DNA of 6,633 bases from Nitrosopumilales archaeon (GTDB taxonomy: Archaea; Thermoproteota; Nitrososphaeria; Nitrososphaerales; Nitrososphaeraceae), in NCBI GenBank assembly GCA_009665115.1, contig WJXE01000104.1:1-6633 (forward strand), given 5' to 3'. Positions within the stretch are counted from its first letter, which is position 1; each line of letters opens with the position of its first letter. The notes under the pieces are model-generated. The model made no database searches. It saw nothing but the letters and a program-made list of their open reading frames with translations, and was not told where the DNA came from. Positions 1-5,272 of the stretch are shown here, one piece after another. The position numbers and the translations under genes were made by a program.

Positions 1-106
1 ACAGATCGTGGGTCGTCTTGTCTACCTCATCGCAGTTGATATATGCCTCCTCGATTGATCCTGATCCATAGACGTCACAGCTGGCCAGCATATTATTTAT
101 CTTTGC
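1..106 (-). pseudogene. Y-family DNA polymerase (DinB/Dpo4-like) remnant, partial
   Basis: Reading the minus strand from about 106 down to the left edge gives one open frame (first ATG at 91-89) that contains MLAS, then GSGSIEEAYINC. This resembles the conserved S-I-D-E-A-Y-x-D region of Y-family translesion polymerases, where the D-E pair binds the catalytic metals. Here the Asp of SIDEAY is Glu, and the Asp two residues after the Tyr is Asn. The roughly 90 residues that normally precede this motif, including the first metal-binding FVDFDYF-type segment, are not found upstream in any frame; two stops (TGA and TAG) lie just before 106. I therefore read it as a 5'-truncated fragment. The frame leaves the window at base 2, so the 3' part cannot be judged. 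The family assignment rests on one motif and is moderate to low. Confidence 0.4.
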
Positions 107-194
107 CTATGTTCAATTTTTCTTCAAATGCCTCGGCCAGACTTTTGTTTGGGTACTCTTGACGTTCTTCTCGTATCCTGCATTTGCCATCTTT
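93..194 (-). pseudogene. In-frame continuation of the 77-aa gene beyond TAG
   Basis: Immediately after the TAG at 197-195 the same reading frame runs for 33 sense codons to TAA at 95-93. It includes REERQEYPNKSLAEAFEEKL, which looks like a real helical protein C-terminus (many E/K/R, regular leucines) rather than translated spacer. No frame shift is needed. The simplest reading is a nonsense mutation (for example CAG to TAG, since the last sense codon is also Gln) in a gene of 111 codons plus stop. Readthrough is possible but nothing here supports it. The last codons and the TAA lie in DNA that also belongs to the polymerase-like fragment, so a deletion junction near 95-106 may have supplied this stop. 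Confidence 0.4.
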
Positions 195-428
195 CTATTG
201 CTTGTTATAGACAGCGATCAAGGCGTTCTCTGCAACTTCCCAGCTAGTATGAAACATCTTTCCTTTGTATTCTATTGAAGCGTCGGTAGCATAATGCCAC
301 ATTGTTACAGTCCAATTCAAATGATTGGGTATTTCAAGACCAGAATGGAGACCGTCAGCTTTTATCAAACTGGAGAGTCGTTCTCGTATTATTGCAAGTG
401 CATTTGATAGTCGGATAACTCCGGCCAT
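195..428 (-). CDS. Hypothetical protein, 77 aa, possibly truncated by TAG
   Basis: The frame starts at ATG 428-426 and ends at TAG 197-195. The product has a helical, charged N-terminus (residues 1-25, including IIRERLSSLIKADG), then an aromatic segment with NWTVTMWHYATDA (about 38-50) and EYKGKMFHTSWEVAENALIA (about 53-72). The composition is protein-like, with balanced charge and no low-complexity runs. It has no membrane segment, signal peptide or CxxC motif. I do not recognise the family. No Shine-Dalgarno site precedes the ATG, which is common for short-leader archaeal transcripts. After the TAG the same frame stays open for 33 protein-like codons, so this may be the shortened form of a protein of about 111 residues (see the next entry). 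Confidence 0.55.
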   Translation of the reverse strand: MAGVIRLSNALAIIRERLSSLIKADGLHSGLEIPNHLNWTVTMWHYATDASIEYKGKMFHTSWEVAENALIAVYNKQ

Positions 429-794
429 ATTTACTATTACCGGAGAATATGAGCAACCAATTACTACACTTACTGTATCGATATGGTGAATCGTTACCTT
501 GCATCTTTGTCCCTAGTTAAAGACAAAAAGTATAAGGCAGCATCGATTTGTATGATATATCACGGAATATGTATTGCTTTTTGGTTAGGTCGATAATAGC
601 TCGACACTGGTATAAATTACGATTGAGCAATAATATAGAAATGATCGCCTGTGCTATTATAAGTGGACGGCTTACTTTGACGCCTTTCGATTTATGATGG
701 CAAGTAGTAAAAGTGTGGGCTGCCGCAATCAACAACGCAAACTACTAATTCAGGAATATTGTTATATGATTAGGAAATAATTCTTATTCCAAAT
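429..794. other. Gene-poor spacer with two weak coding-like stretches
   Basis: No convincing gene lies here. On the plus strand an ATG at 483 opens a 37-codon frame to TAA 594-596, with content such as YLASLSLVKDKKYKAAS. A second plus frame is open from 634 to TAA 778-780. Both could be scraps of one decayed gene or chance in AT-rich DNA. The minus-strand frame at 517-735 looks like noise. A 5-base inverted repeat, GTCGA/TCGAC, lies at 589-605 with a 7-base loop; this is within chance expectation. Confidence 0.3.
759..768 (+). promoter_or_regulatory. Possible TATA box for the 795-1106 gene
   Basis: The sequence TTGTTATATG lies about 30 bases upstream of the ATG at 795. In archaea transcription starts about 25 bases downstream of the TATA centre, so the start would fall near 788-792. 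That would give a nearly leaderless mRNA, consistent with the absence of a Shine-Dalgarno site. The prediction is based on position and composition only. Confidence 0.35.
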
Positions 795-1106
795 ATGACA
801 GGGTGTACCATCCACGCAGATTTTTTTGATGATCGATGTAGCGAGTGTAAAAAAGAATACAACGAAATGAAGGGTATTCCAGACAAGCCGATTTCAGATA
901 AAAATGGTAGTTCATCTATTCACAACAATCCGATGGTGCATAAAAAATATAAGGAATTCACAGAGGTACGGGCAAAAAAATTGTATGAGGAACTAATCAT
1001 CCAATACCTCAAAAGTTCTAATGAAGCGGAAGCTGCTGAAAAAGCAAGAAGTATTATCAGGAAGCAGTGCAAGATACGAGGTATGCCCTACTGGTCTTGG
1101 ATTTAA
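795..1106 (+). CDS. Small protein with N-terminal C-x2-H...C-x2-C motif
   Basis: This 103-residue protein begins MTGCTIHADFFDDRCSEC. Cys4, His7, Cys15 and Cys18 (C-x2-H-x7-C-x2-C) could bind one zinc ion. Residues 20-50 are polar and probably flexible (KPISDKNGSSS). Residues 51-94 look like long amphipathic helices (EVRAKKLYEELIIQYLKSS, then EAAEKARSIIRKQCK), and the protein ends in the aromatic tail GMPYWSWI. The codons and composition look real and the ATG fits the TATA-like box upstream. It reads like the small conserved hypothetical proteins frequent in ammonia-oxidising archaea. The function is unknown; a zinc-stabilised adaptor or nucleic-acid contact would be speculation. It converges on the SRPBCC gene across a 276-base spacer. 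Confidence 0.75.
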   Translation: MTGCTIHADFFDDRCSECKKEYNEMKGIPDKPISDKNGSSSIHNNPMVHKKYKEFTEVRAKKLYEELIIQYLKSSNEAEAAEKARSIIRKQCKIRGMPYWSWI

Positions 1107-1230
1107 TACATTTTACGTTATTCATTCCTAACCAAGAATTACTCTACTATTGTTTAAATAATTAAAAGGAAGGACAGCTTTAGAACAGGAATTTCCTCTG
1201 AAAGATTAGCTGAAAATCCATGACAAAATT

Positions 1231-1259
1231 ACATTACCTATGGGATCATGTGGTAATGT
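1231..1259. repeat. Perfect 8-base inverted repeat between convergent genes
   Basis: ACATTACC (1231-1238) and GGTAATGT (1252-1259) are exact reverse complements separated by 13 bases. The repeat sits in the 1107-1382 spacer between the convergent plus gene and the minus SRPBCC gene, so it could act as a shared 3'-end hairpin. Only a short T run follows. An inverted repeat of this size is expected about once or twice by chance in a window this long. I see no gene in the rest of this spacer. Confidence 0.35.
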
Positions 1260-1382
1260 TTGCTAATCGACATTGATTTTGCGAACTTTACAATCGACAA
1301 GACTTCGAAAAAGCTTATGCAATGTTCAAATAACATCGTCACTCGCATTCTACCTTACAATACAGAAGGATCTGAATCATCG

Positions 1383-1922
1383 TCATGATATAGATATTGA
1401 TTGTTCTGCTTTAGCCTTTAGAGCCTGATTCATATCTTCGAAGCCCTGACGTATGTTTGTATCAAAGTTGCGAGCATAAATTAGCACAAATAGACCAGTG
1501 AAGATTTCCCTATGGATAAAACGTACATGATCCGTCCCTAGGGGCTCTATTGTGAAAATGTGCTCCCCGCCGAATAACCCTGGTACTGCAAGCCTACCTA
1601 TCCAGTGAAGTTCTCGCTTTGGTTCAACATCAAGTATTATTGGCCTAAAAGTCATCCCTCTTTCGCCTTGAGGTTGAATGCGGACTTTTAGCCTTGCATG
1701 TTTCTTCAAGTCTCCGCTTATTTTAGTAATAAACGGATTCCAGTTAACAAAGTTTGGGAAGTCTGTGAGTATTTGCCATACTCGCTCATCAGATGCTCTG
1801 ATATCTATTTCCGTTCGAACTTCTTTAGATTTCCTCTTACTCCAACCTATCACGCCTGCTACTATAGCTGTTGCAACAACGCCAGCTGCAATCATGTACT
1901 TCGTGCTTTCTCTTGTTTCCAT
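1383..1922 (-). CDS. Membrane-anchored SRPBCC (START-like) domain protein
   Basis: The 179-residue product begins with a short polar stretch, then one hydrophobic segment (residues about 10-27, MIAAGVVATAIVAGVIGW) closed by positive residues SKRKSK. This is an uncleaved membrane anchor or signal-anchor. Residues about 35-172 form an SRPBCC domain of the polyketide cyclase/dehydrase type: EIDIRASDERVWQILTDF (38-55), then NFVNWNPFITKISGDL (57-72), the strand ARLKVRIQP, RGMTFRPIILDVEPKREL (88-105), GLFGGEHIFTIEPL (115-128) and the closing helix FEDMNQALKAKAE (161-173). The fold makes a helix-grip cavity for hydrophobic ligands. In this subfamily the ligand is generally unknown, so no substrate is claimed. 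ATG 1922-1920 suits both the anchor and a TATA box at 1961-1966. The gene is complete and transcribed alone. Confidence 0.88.
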   Translation of the reverse strand: METRESTKYMIAAGVVATAIVAGVIGWSKRKSKEVRTEIDIRASDERVWQILTDFPNFVNWNPFITKISGDLKKHARLKVRIQPQGERGMTFRPIILDVEPKRELHWIGRLAVPGLFGGEHIFTIEPLGTDHVRFIHREIFTGLFVLIYARNFDTNIRQGFEDMNQALKAKAEQSISIS

Positions 1923-1960
1923 AAATTCAAATTATCTCTATTTTGTTAGTTGGAGAGGCG

Positions 1961-1966
1961 TATATA
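1961..1966 (-). promoter_or_regulatory. Probable TATA box for the SRPBCC gene
   Basis: On the minus strand the sequence GTATATACG is centred about 42 bases upstream of the ATG at 1922-1920. Transcription would begin around 1937-1940, leaving a 15-18 base leader with no Shine-Dalgarno sequence, a typical archaeal arrangement. It is the cleanest promoter-like match in the window. Confidence 0.5.
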
Positions 1967-2153
1967 CTTCTACATTATTAAAAATATCTGTTGATTTAAT
2001 GAACTCTTGTTCTTTATTATTGACTATTACCTCTGATAATCGTGTTGAGAATACCACTTTATCGAATTGTCTGATTATTCAATAGATGTCAGATTGTTTG
2101 TTGACATGGTCTTTGCTTTTGCGACAAACCAATGGAATACCACTGCTATTTGA

Positions 2154-2509
2154 ATGATAAGGGTTGAACGGCACCTATTGAAGATTGAAAACATAACATC
2201 AATGAGTGTTACCATAGGTAGAGGTTTCTTTGTAGGTGTATTAATTGGGTGTGTTAAAGAAAGTAGCAAAAATAGTAGCAATAGTCATTGGGTTATTTTT
2301 CGTTGGAATAATCTACCTCCAATTCCAGTAGATAGTCGCCATAAATTCGAATAAACTTCAACAGGTGTTCCAGAATGCTGTTGCAACACTTGCAAATGCG
2401 ACAACTCAGATCCATGCAGTAGTATAGCGATGGCCATAGAGCAGCCTTAGTAATGTCGAACCTTGGTATTCCACTAACCGGCAGTATACTGTATGTGACA
2501 TTAGACTGA
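2154..2509 (+). pseudogene. FUN14-family membrane protein pseudogene
   Basis: Three plus-strand frames join into one FUN14-like protein. Frame 1 from ATG 2154 (or 2202) gives SMSVTIGRGFFVGVLIG, the glycine-rich start of the first membrane segment. A one-base gain in the A-rich stretch near 2256-2259 moves to frame 2, which gives KKVAKIVAIVIGLFFVGII, then YLQFQ and a TAG at 2329-2331. The same frame resumes with IVAIN and VFQNAVATLANATTQI before TAG 2425-2427. Frame 3 then gives ALVMSNLGIPLTGSI and ends at TGA 2507-2509. FUN14 proteins of ammonia-oxidising archaea share the order G-FF-G-LIGY, KK, YLQxQ, TLANATTQ and NLGIPLTGS. With two shifts and at least two nonsense codons it cannot make the normal protein. 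The junction near 2425-2440 is badly degraded, so its exact indels are unclear. Confidence 0.78.
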
Positions 2510-2724
2510 ATAATTATATCATGCGAGAATATCAAATTAATTGGAATCCCGAACATATTTAATCAACGGTATTTTTATATACCTCAAGTAACAATATTAC
2601 AACTAATATAAGGCGTGTTCGAGTCTTAATGATGCTTTCTTCCGTTACACTGAGGGATAATTTGGCAACTTCAATGATTAGCTATGACAGCGCCATCTCA
2701 TCTCATATCCTGTAAAACCTTTAA
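2510..2724. other. Spacer with TATA-like site and a doubtful 28-codon ORF
   Basis: TTTTTATATACC at 2572-2583 is a strong TATA-like sequence and would place a plus-strand transcript start near 2605. About 24 bases further on, ATG 2629 opens a 28-codon frame (MMLSSVTLRDNLATSMISYD...) to TAA 2713-2715. The peptide is unrecognised and could be a leader peptide, a gene scrap or chance. A weaker site, CCTTTAAGTAGG, at about 2718-2729 lies next to the winged-helix frame. Nothing else is supported. Confidence 0.25.
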
Positions 2725-3078
2725 GTAGGGGAAAAAGACTATGTAATCGAACAAAGGATTGCATACCGTCATAACGGTGCGAAAGAGGTCCATATTCGTA
2801 CGCTAAAGAACAACACTAACCATCCTGTAAACATTAATCGCTTCTCTGGACTTACTGGTGCGATCTATATTTTAAAATGCTTGTCTGATGGGCAATCGAT
2901 AAAGGATATAGCGCAAAAATTTGACAATAATGAGCAAATGGTTTCAACGTGGATTGGTTTTCTAAAATATAACCGCTTTATAGAAGAAAAGGAGGATTCT
3001 GAAGAAAATAGCATTAAATTGACAATATCTGGCATTGGGAGAACATGGATGAGAAGATATGAGTTTGCTCTCAGATAG
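2725..3078 (+). CDS. Winged helix-turn-helix protein, start codon unclear
   Basis: The frame is open from just after TAA 2722-2724 to TAG 3076-3078 (117 codons). Numbering from 2725, residues 1-40 read VGEKDYVIEQRIAYRHNGAK and then HIRTLKNN...VNINRFSGLTG. Residues 46-88 form a helix-turn-helix core: AIYILKCL, then GQSIKDIAQKF, then EQMVSTWIGFLKYNRFIEE as recognition helix and strand. Residues 98-117 form the wing and last helix (KLTISGIGRTWMRRYEFALR). This is the layout of small archaeal winged-helix transcription factors. There is no in-frame ATG or GTG before residue 53, and the first TTG (2881) would remove the protein-like first half. Either the original start was lost (the first codon GTA is one change from GTG), or a rare ATT/ATC start is used, or only a short form is made. 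It may be a recent pseudogene. Confidence 0.6.
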   Translation, partial: VGEKDYVIEQRIAYRHNGAKEVHIRTLKNNTNHPVNINRFSGLTGAIYILKCLSDGQSIKDIAQKFDNNEQMVSTWIGFLKYNRFIEEKEDSEENSIKLTISGIGRTWMRRYEFALR

Positions 3079-3281
3079 AAACATGCCCAGGCATATTCCT
3101 GATTGAATAAGTGATTCAAAATTATTAAAATCATTAACAAAAGCTAAAACATCGACATCCAGCTCCTTGACTCATCAAATAATAATAATTCCGACCAAAC
3201 CCATAATATGCCTAAGATGAGCAGTCAATTGTCACCACGACCGTCGCTCGTAGAATCCAAATTATGTGTCGGGTGTTGATA

Positions 3282-3293
3282 TGACTTAAGTCA
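3282..3293. repeat. Perfect 12-base palindrome TGACTTAAGTCA
   Basis: The palindrome overlaps an in-frame ATG (3281-3283) and the TAA (3287-3289) that closes it, just upstream of the zinc-ribbon gene. Its position would suit a dimeric repressor site. One or two perfect 12-base palindromes are expected by chance in a window of this length, so the regulatory reading is weak. Confidence 0.25.
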
Positions 3294-3304
3294 CAGAAAA
3301 GAAA

Positions 3305-3490
3305 TTGAAAGATATAGAACACGAGATTGAATGTCCCAAATGTCATGATTTCATAATATTATCATCCGACTTTGATAGACTTTGCTACATTTGTGATGAA
3401 TGTGACTTCTCTTTGCCTGTGACAGGCATGCCTGCGGATAATAAAGGTCCAGCAGACGTATGCAGATGTACACCTCGTTCGCTATGCTGA
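3305..3490 (+). CDS. Small zinc-ribbon protein, start and C-terminus doubtful
   Basis: Starting at TTG 3305, the 61-residue frame has a C-x2-C (ECPKCHDF, Cys10 and Cys13) and a second C-x2-C (CYICDECDFSL, Cys30 and Cys33, with Cys27 nearby). This is a rubredoxin/zinc-ribbon type knuckle pair for one zinc ion. Such mini-proteins are common in ammonia-oxidising archaea and are presumed to bind nucleic acid or protein; no function is assigned. The frame has an ATG at 3281, but the third codon is TAA (ATG ACT TAA GTC), so the natural start may have been destroyed and TTG may be a fallback. After FSL (residue 37) the sequence changes character (PVTGMPADNKG..., with CRC near the end), exactly where a GCCTG/CAGGC repeat begins. 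The tail may not be original. Confidence 0.5.
   Translation: MKDIEHEIECPKCHDFIILSSDFDRLCYICDECDFSLPVTGMPADNKGPADVCRCTPRSLC
3415..3434. repeat. Interlocked GCCTG/CAGGC inverted repeats
   Basis: GCCTG (3415-3419), CAGGC (3423-3427) and GCCTG (3430-3434) lie in a row. The middle element can pair with either flank, and the right half forms the perfect 12-base palindrome CAGGCATGCCTG (3423-3434). It lies inside the zinc-ribbon reading frame right after the second zinc knuckle. This could be a small hairpin or the scar of an insertion; it could also be chance. Confidence 0.35.
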
Positions 3491-3550
3491 ACTTGGTGAT
3501 CTAAAGAGATAATAGGTTAATTTATTGAATGGAACGTATTATGGTAACAT

Positions 3551-3721
3551 GTGACTGCTCAATCCGCATCGCATACAATAATATCAACCCTACAATCCAT
3601 CGTAATAATTGGCGTAATTTCAGGCATCGGACTGATAAGACATGATGGCTTCTGAGCGGGAAGAAAAGGCCGACAAGAAAGTGACGAATTAGTCCAAATA
3701 TACAAACAAAACGCCGAGTGA
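3551..3721 (+). pseudogene. Decayed small single-span membrane protein gene
   Basis: A GTG at 3551 opens a frame with SASHTIISTLQSIVIIGV followed by ISGIGLI, a plausible membrane span at residues about 9-27, and stops at TGA after HDGF. The next frame then carries a charged stretch, MMASEREEKADKKV, which stops at TAG. The first frame resumes with ESDELVQIYKQNAE and ends at TGA 3719-3721. Put together these give one sensible layout: a short N-terminus, one membrane span and a charged helical cytoplasmic tail, broken by compensating one-base shifts. I do not recognise the family. The minus-strand frames across 3522-3782 look like shadows. Confidence is limited because each piece is short. Confidence 0.35.
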
Positions 3722-3916
3722 AGGAACATTTGCGATAGCTGCGAGGGCCTATCCAAAAGCCATAAACCCTGTTCTGAGACATTGACCTTTAGAGTAATTT
3801 TTCCTTCCTGCTGTTGATACTTAACAGATATGGATTATCATGATATTGAACTGTAATTTAATAAAGTCTTCTAAAAGAAGTAAGTGTTTTTAATAAATTG
3901 TTAGCGTATTTCCAAG

Positions 3917-3927
3917 TTTTTTAAATA
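3917..3927 (+). promoter_or_regulatory. Possible TATA box for the DUF5679 gene
   Basis: TTTTTTAAATA lies about 90 bases upstream of ATG 4011 and about 45 bases upstream of the alternative in-frame ATG 3969. A transcript starting near 3947-3950 would give a leader of about 20 bases for ATG 3969, or 60 bases for ATG 4011. The rest of 3722-4010 shows no gene; a 5-base stem (CTTCT/AGAAG, 3868-3880) followed by a T-rich stretch is a weak terminator candidate. Confidence 0.35.
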
Positions 3928-4010
3928 TTCTAATTTATTGTTACACAGGATAAGACTCGCTAGGTTTTATGGCAACCATTTTATATTCTTGCATAACAGG
4001 TTGCATTGCC

Positions 4011-4148
4011 ATGGAAGGGTATTGCGTTAAATGTAAGTCAAAAAGAGAGATGAAAGACGAGAAAAAGGTCACAATGAAAAATGGAAAGCCAGCCACACAA
4101 GGGATTTGTACTGTGTGCGGGACAAAGATGTTCAAGATAGGCAAGTGA
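4011..4148 (+). CDS. DUF5679-type zinc-ribbon mini-protein
   Basis: This 45-residue protein begins MEGYCVKCKSKREMKD and ends GTKMFKIGK. It has two C-x2-C knuckles (Cys5/Cys8 and Cys33/Cys36) flanking the basic middle KNGKPATQGICTVCG. The order EGYCVKCK, E/K-rich segment, V-T-x-K-N-G-K/R-P-A, G-x-C-x-x-C-G-T-K-M is that of the DUF5679 family, widespread in ammonia-oxidising archaea and some bacteria and close to full length here. It should bind one zinc ion; the function is unknown and a nucleic-acid-binding role is only presumed. ATG 4011 is chosen because the family starts there. An in-frame ATG at 3969 would add 14 untypical residues (MATILYSCITGCIA). The gene lies 137 bases upstream of the ATPase start, on the same strand but apparently with its own promoter. 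Confidence 0.82.
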   Translation: MEGYCVKCKSKREMKDEKKVTMKNGKPATQGICTVCGTKMFKIGK

Positions 4149-4236
4149 TCTTATCAATCAATTTTTATTATCATTGTTAGGTGTCGAATGGATATTTTGT
4201 CGGCTGGCGCACCTTTCAAATAGATTATTTCTATTT

Positions 4237-4244
4237 TTTTAAAA
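4237..4244 (+). promoter_or_regulatory. Probable TATA box of the ABC exporter ATPase gene
   Basis: CTATTTTTTTAAAATC contains TTTTAAAA, which resembles an archaeal TATA element. Transcription would begin near 4266-4270, downstream of the GTG at 4181 and about 18 bases before the TTG at 4286. This argues for the later translation start. Confidence 0.45.
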
Positions 4245-4285
4245 TCTCAAGGCATAATACCCTGATCTACATCTCGATAGATTGT

Positions 4286-5254
4286 TTGATAGCTATACGT
4301 GATCTCGTCAAAAGATACGACAATTTGACTGCCGTCGACAGACTCAATCTTGATATACATGAAAACGAGGTTTTCGGACTTTTGGGGTCAAATGGTGCTG
4401 GCAAGACCACGACCATACATATGCTTGCGACTCTACTCAAACCTACTTCTGGTACTGCCACGGTAAATGGTTTTGACATCGTAACTCAATCTGCTAAGGT
4501 GAGAGGCAGCGTAGGCATTGTGTTCCAAGCCCCGAGTAGTGATGATATGCTCACTGGATACGAAAATTTGAAACTCCATTCTTGGCTTTACAGCGTGCCG
4601 CGTCAAGTCAGAGAAAAACGAATTGCTGAAGTACTTGATTTAGTAGGACTGACTGAGAGAAAAAGCGATCAGGTCAAGAAATATTCTGGAGGAATGCGTA
4701 GACGATTAGAAATTGCCCGGGGGCTTATTCACAAACCTAAAGTAATTTTCCTAGATGAGCCAACATTAGGTCTTGACCCAAGTAGCAGGGAATCTATGTG
4801 GAAATATATTGAGCGGCTTGTAAAAGAGGAGAAGATCACCATAATATTGACAACTCATTATATGGAAGAGGCTGATATGCTATGCGATAGAATTGGTATT
4901 ATAGATAGAGGTAAAATAATTGCGCTTGATACACCCTCAAAATTGAAAGGCATGATGGGAGGTGATATTGTAAAACTCAAGCTAGTGGAAAAGAAGCGGC
5001 CGAATACAGATATGTTAAAGAATTTCAGCTTCGTTCATAAAATTGAAAATATCAGTGATGATGGATTGCTTGTTTTATCAGTAGATAACGCTAGTCGGAA
5101 TCTTCCTATAATTTTAAAGTATATTGATGCCGAATCGGTTGAATATACAATCCCCACATTGAACGATGTATTTCTTAGATCTACTGGACGGAATATCAAG
5201 GAAGAGGCAGAAGGAGGTTTCATGGAAAAATATGCACGCTACGAACAGAAATAA
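4286..5254 (+). CDS. ABC-2 exporter ATP-binding protein (DrrA-like)
   Basis: This is the nucleotide-binding subunit of an exporter, acting on the inner face of the membrane with the permease at 5476-6261. From TTG 4286 it has 322 residues: Walker A GSNGAGKTT (34-42), Q-loop Gln81, signature YSGGMRRRLEIARG (133-146), Walker B VIFLDEPT (153-160), D-loop LGLDP (161-165) and switch His191 (LTTH). The C-terminal region (about 225-310) with PTLNDVFLRSTGR is typical of the DrrA/NodI-like branch, which exports antibiotics, lipids or other hydrophobic compounds; the substrate here cannot be told. All catalytic residues are present; Tyr replaces the usual Leu before SGG. The frame is open from GTG 4181, but those 35 extra residues (aromatic and hydrophobic) are untypical and overlap the promoter. 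TTG 4286 leads directly into IAIRDLVKRYDNLTAVD, the usual start of the domain. Confidence 0.93.
   Translation: MIAIRDLVKRYDNLTAVDRLNLDIHENEVFGLLGSNGAGKTTTIHMLATLLKPTSGTATVNGFDIVTQSAKVRGSVGIVFQAPSSDDMLTGYENLKLHSWLYSVPRQVREKRIAEVLDLVGLTERKSDQVKKYSGGMRRRLEIARGLIHKPKVIFLDEPTLGLDPSSRESMWKYIERLVKEEKITIILTTHYMEEADMLCDRIGIIDRGKIIALDTPSKLKGMMGGDIVKLKLVEKKRPNTDMLKNFSFVHKIENISDDGLLVLSVDNASRNLPIILKYIDAESVEYTIPTLNDVFLRSTGRNIKEEAEGGFMEKYARYEQK
5211..5235 (+). repeat. Imperfect direct repeat, copy 1 (end of ATPase gene)
   Basis: AAGGAGGTTTCATGGAAAAA and the following TATGC match the segment at 5453-5479 (AAGGAGGTTTCGTAGAAAAT and on) with few differences. With the preceding G in both copies, the exact shared core is 12 bases (GAAGGAGGTTTC). 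Copy 1 encodes EGGFMEKYA of the ATPase; copy 2, in the permease frame, reads EGGFVENIM. Part of the match is the ribosome-binding consensus itself. Confidence 0.45.
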
Positions 5255-5265
5255 AATAGATGCTC

Positions 5266-5272
5266 TTTTTTT
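5266..5272 (+). terminator. T-tract, possible transcription terminator
   Basis: Seven consecutive T residues followed by AAATTT begin 12 bases after the ATPase stop codon. Archaeal RNA polymerase can terminate at such tracts without a hairpin. A weak stem, TTTCTC-GAA-GAGAAA, follows at 5319-5333. If active, it would partly or fully uncouple the permease from the ATPase. Confidence 0.35.

Noticed and set aside
517..735. Minus-strand frame of 72 codons
   Set aside because: No recognisable motif, erratic composition and no start signal.
1120..1270. Coding-like scraps in the spacer, such as ISSERLAENP
   Set aside because: Too short, in conflicting frames and not matching any family I know.
1678..2085. 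Long plus-strand frame of 135 codons
   Set aside because: It lies antisense to the well-supported SRPBCC gene, has poor composition and no motif. It is a shadow.
93..2430. TAG recoding as a sense codon, because TAG interrupts two genes
   Set aside because: The FUN14 copy also has frame shifts and the zinc-ribbon frame is interrupted by TAA, so ordinary decay explains the data better.
2293..2556. Minus-strand frame of 87 codons with several cysteines
   Set aside because: It is antisense to the FUN14 pseudogene, whose plus-strand pieces are clearly family-like; the cysteines have no metal-site spacing.
2608..2635. GTTCGAGTC, similar to a tRNA T-loop
   Set aside because: No pairing T-stem, acceptor stem or anticodon arm can be built around it on either strand.
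2865..3140. Minus-strand frame of 91 codons
   Set aside because: Antisense to the winged-helix gene, which has the coherent domain.
3522..3782. Two overlapping minus-strand frames of 86 and 65 codons
   Set aside because: They read as shadows of the decayed plus-strand membrane protein, and neither has a sensible domain layout.
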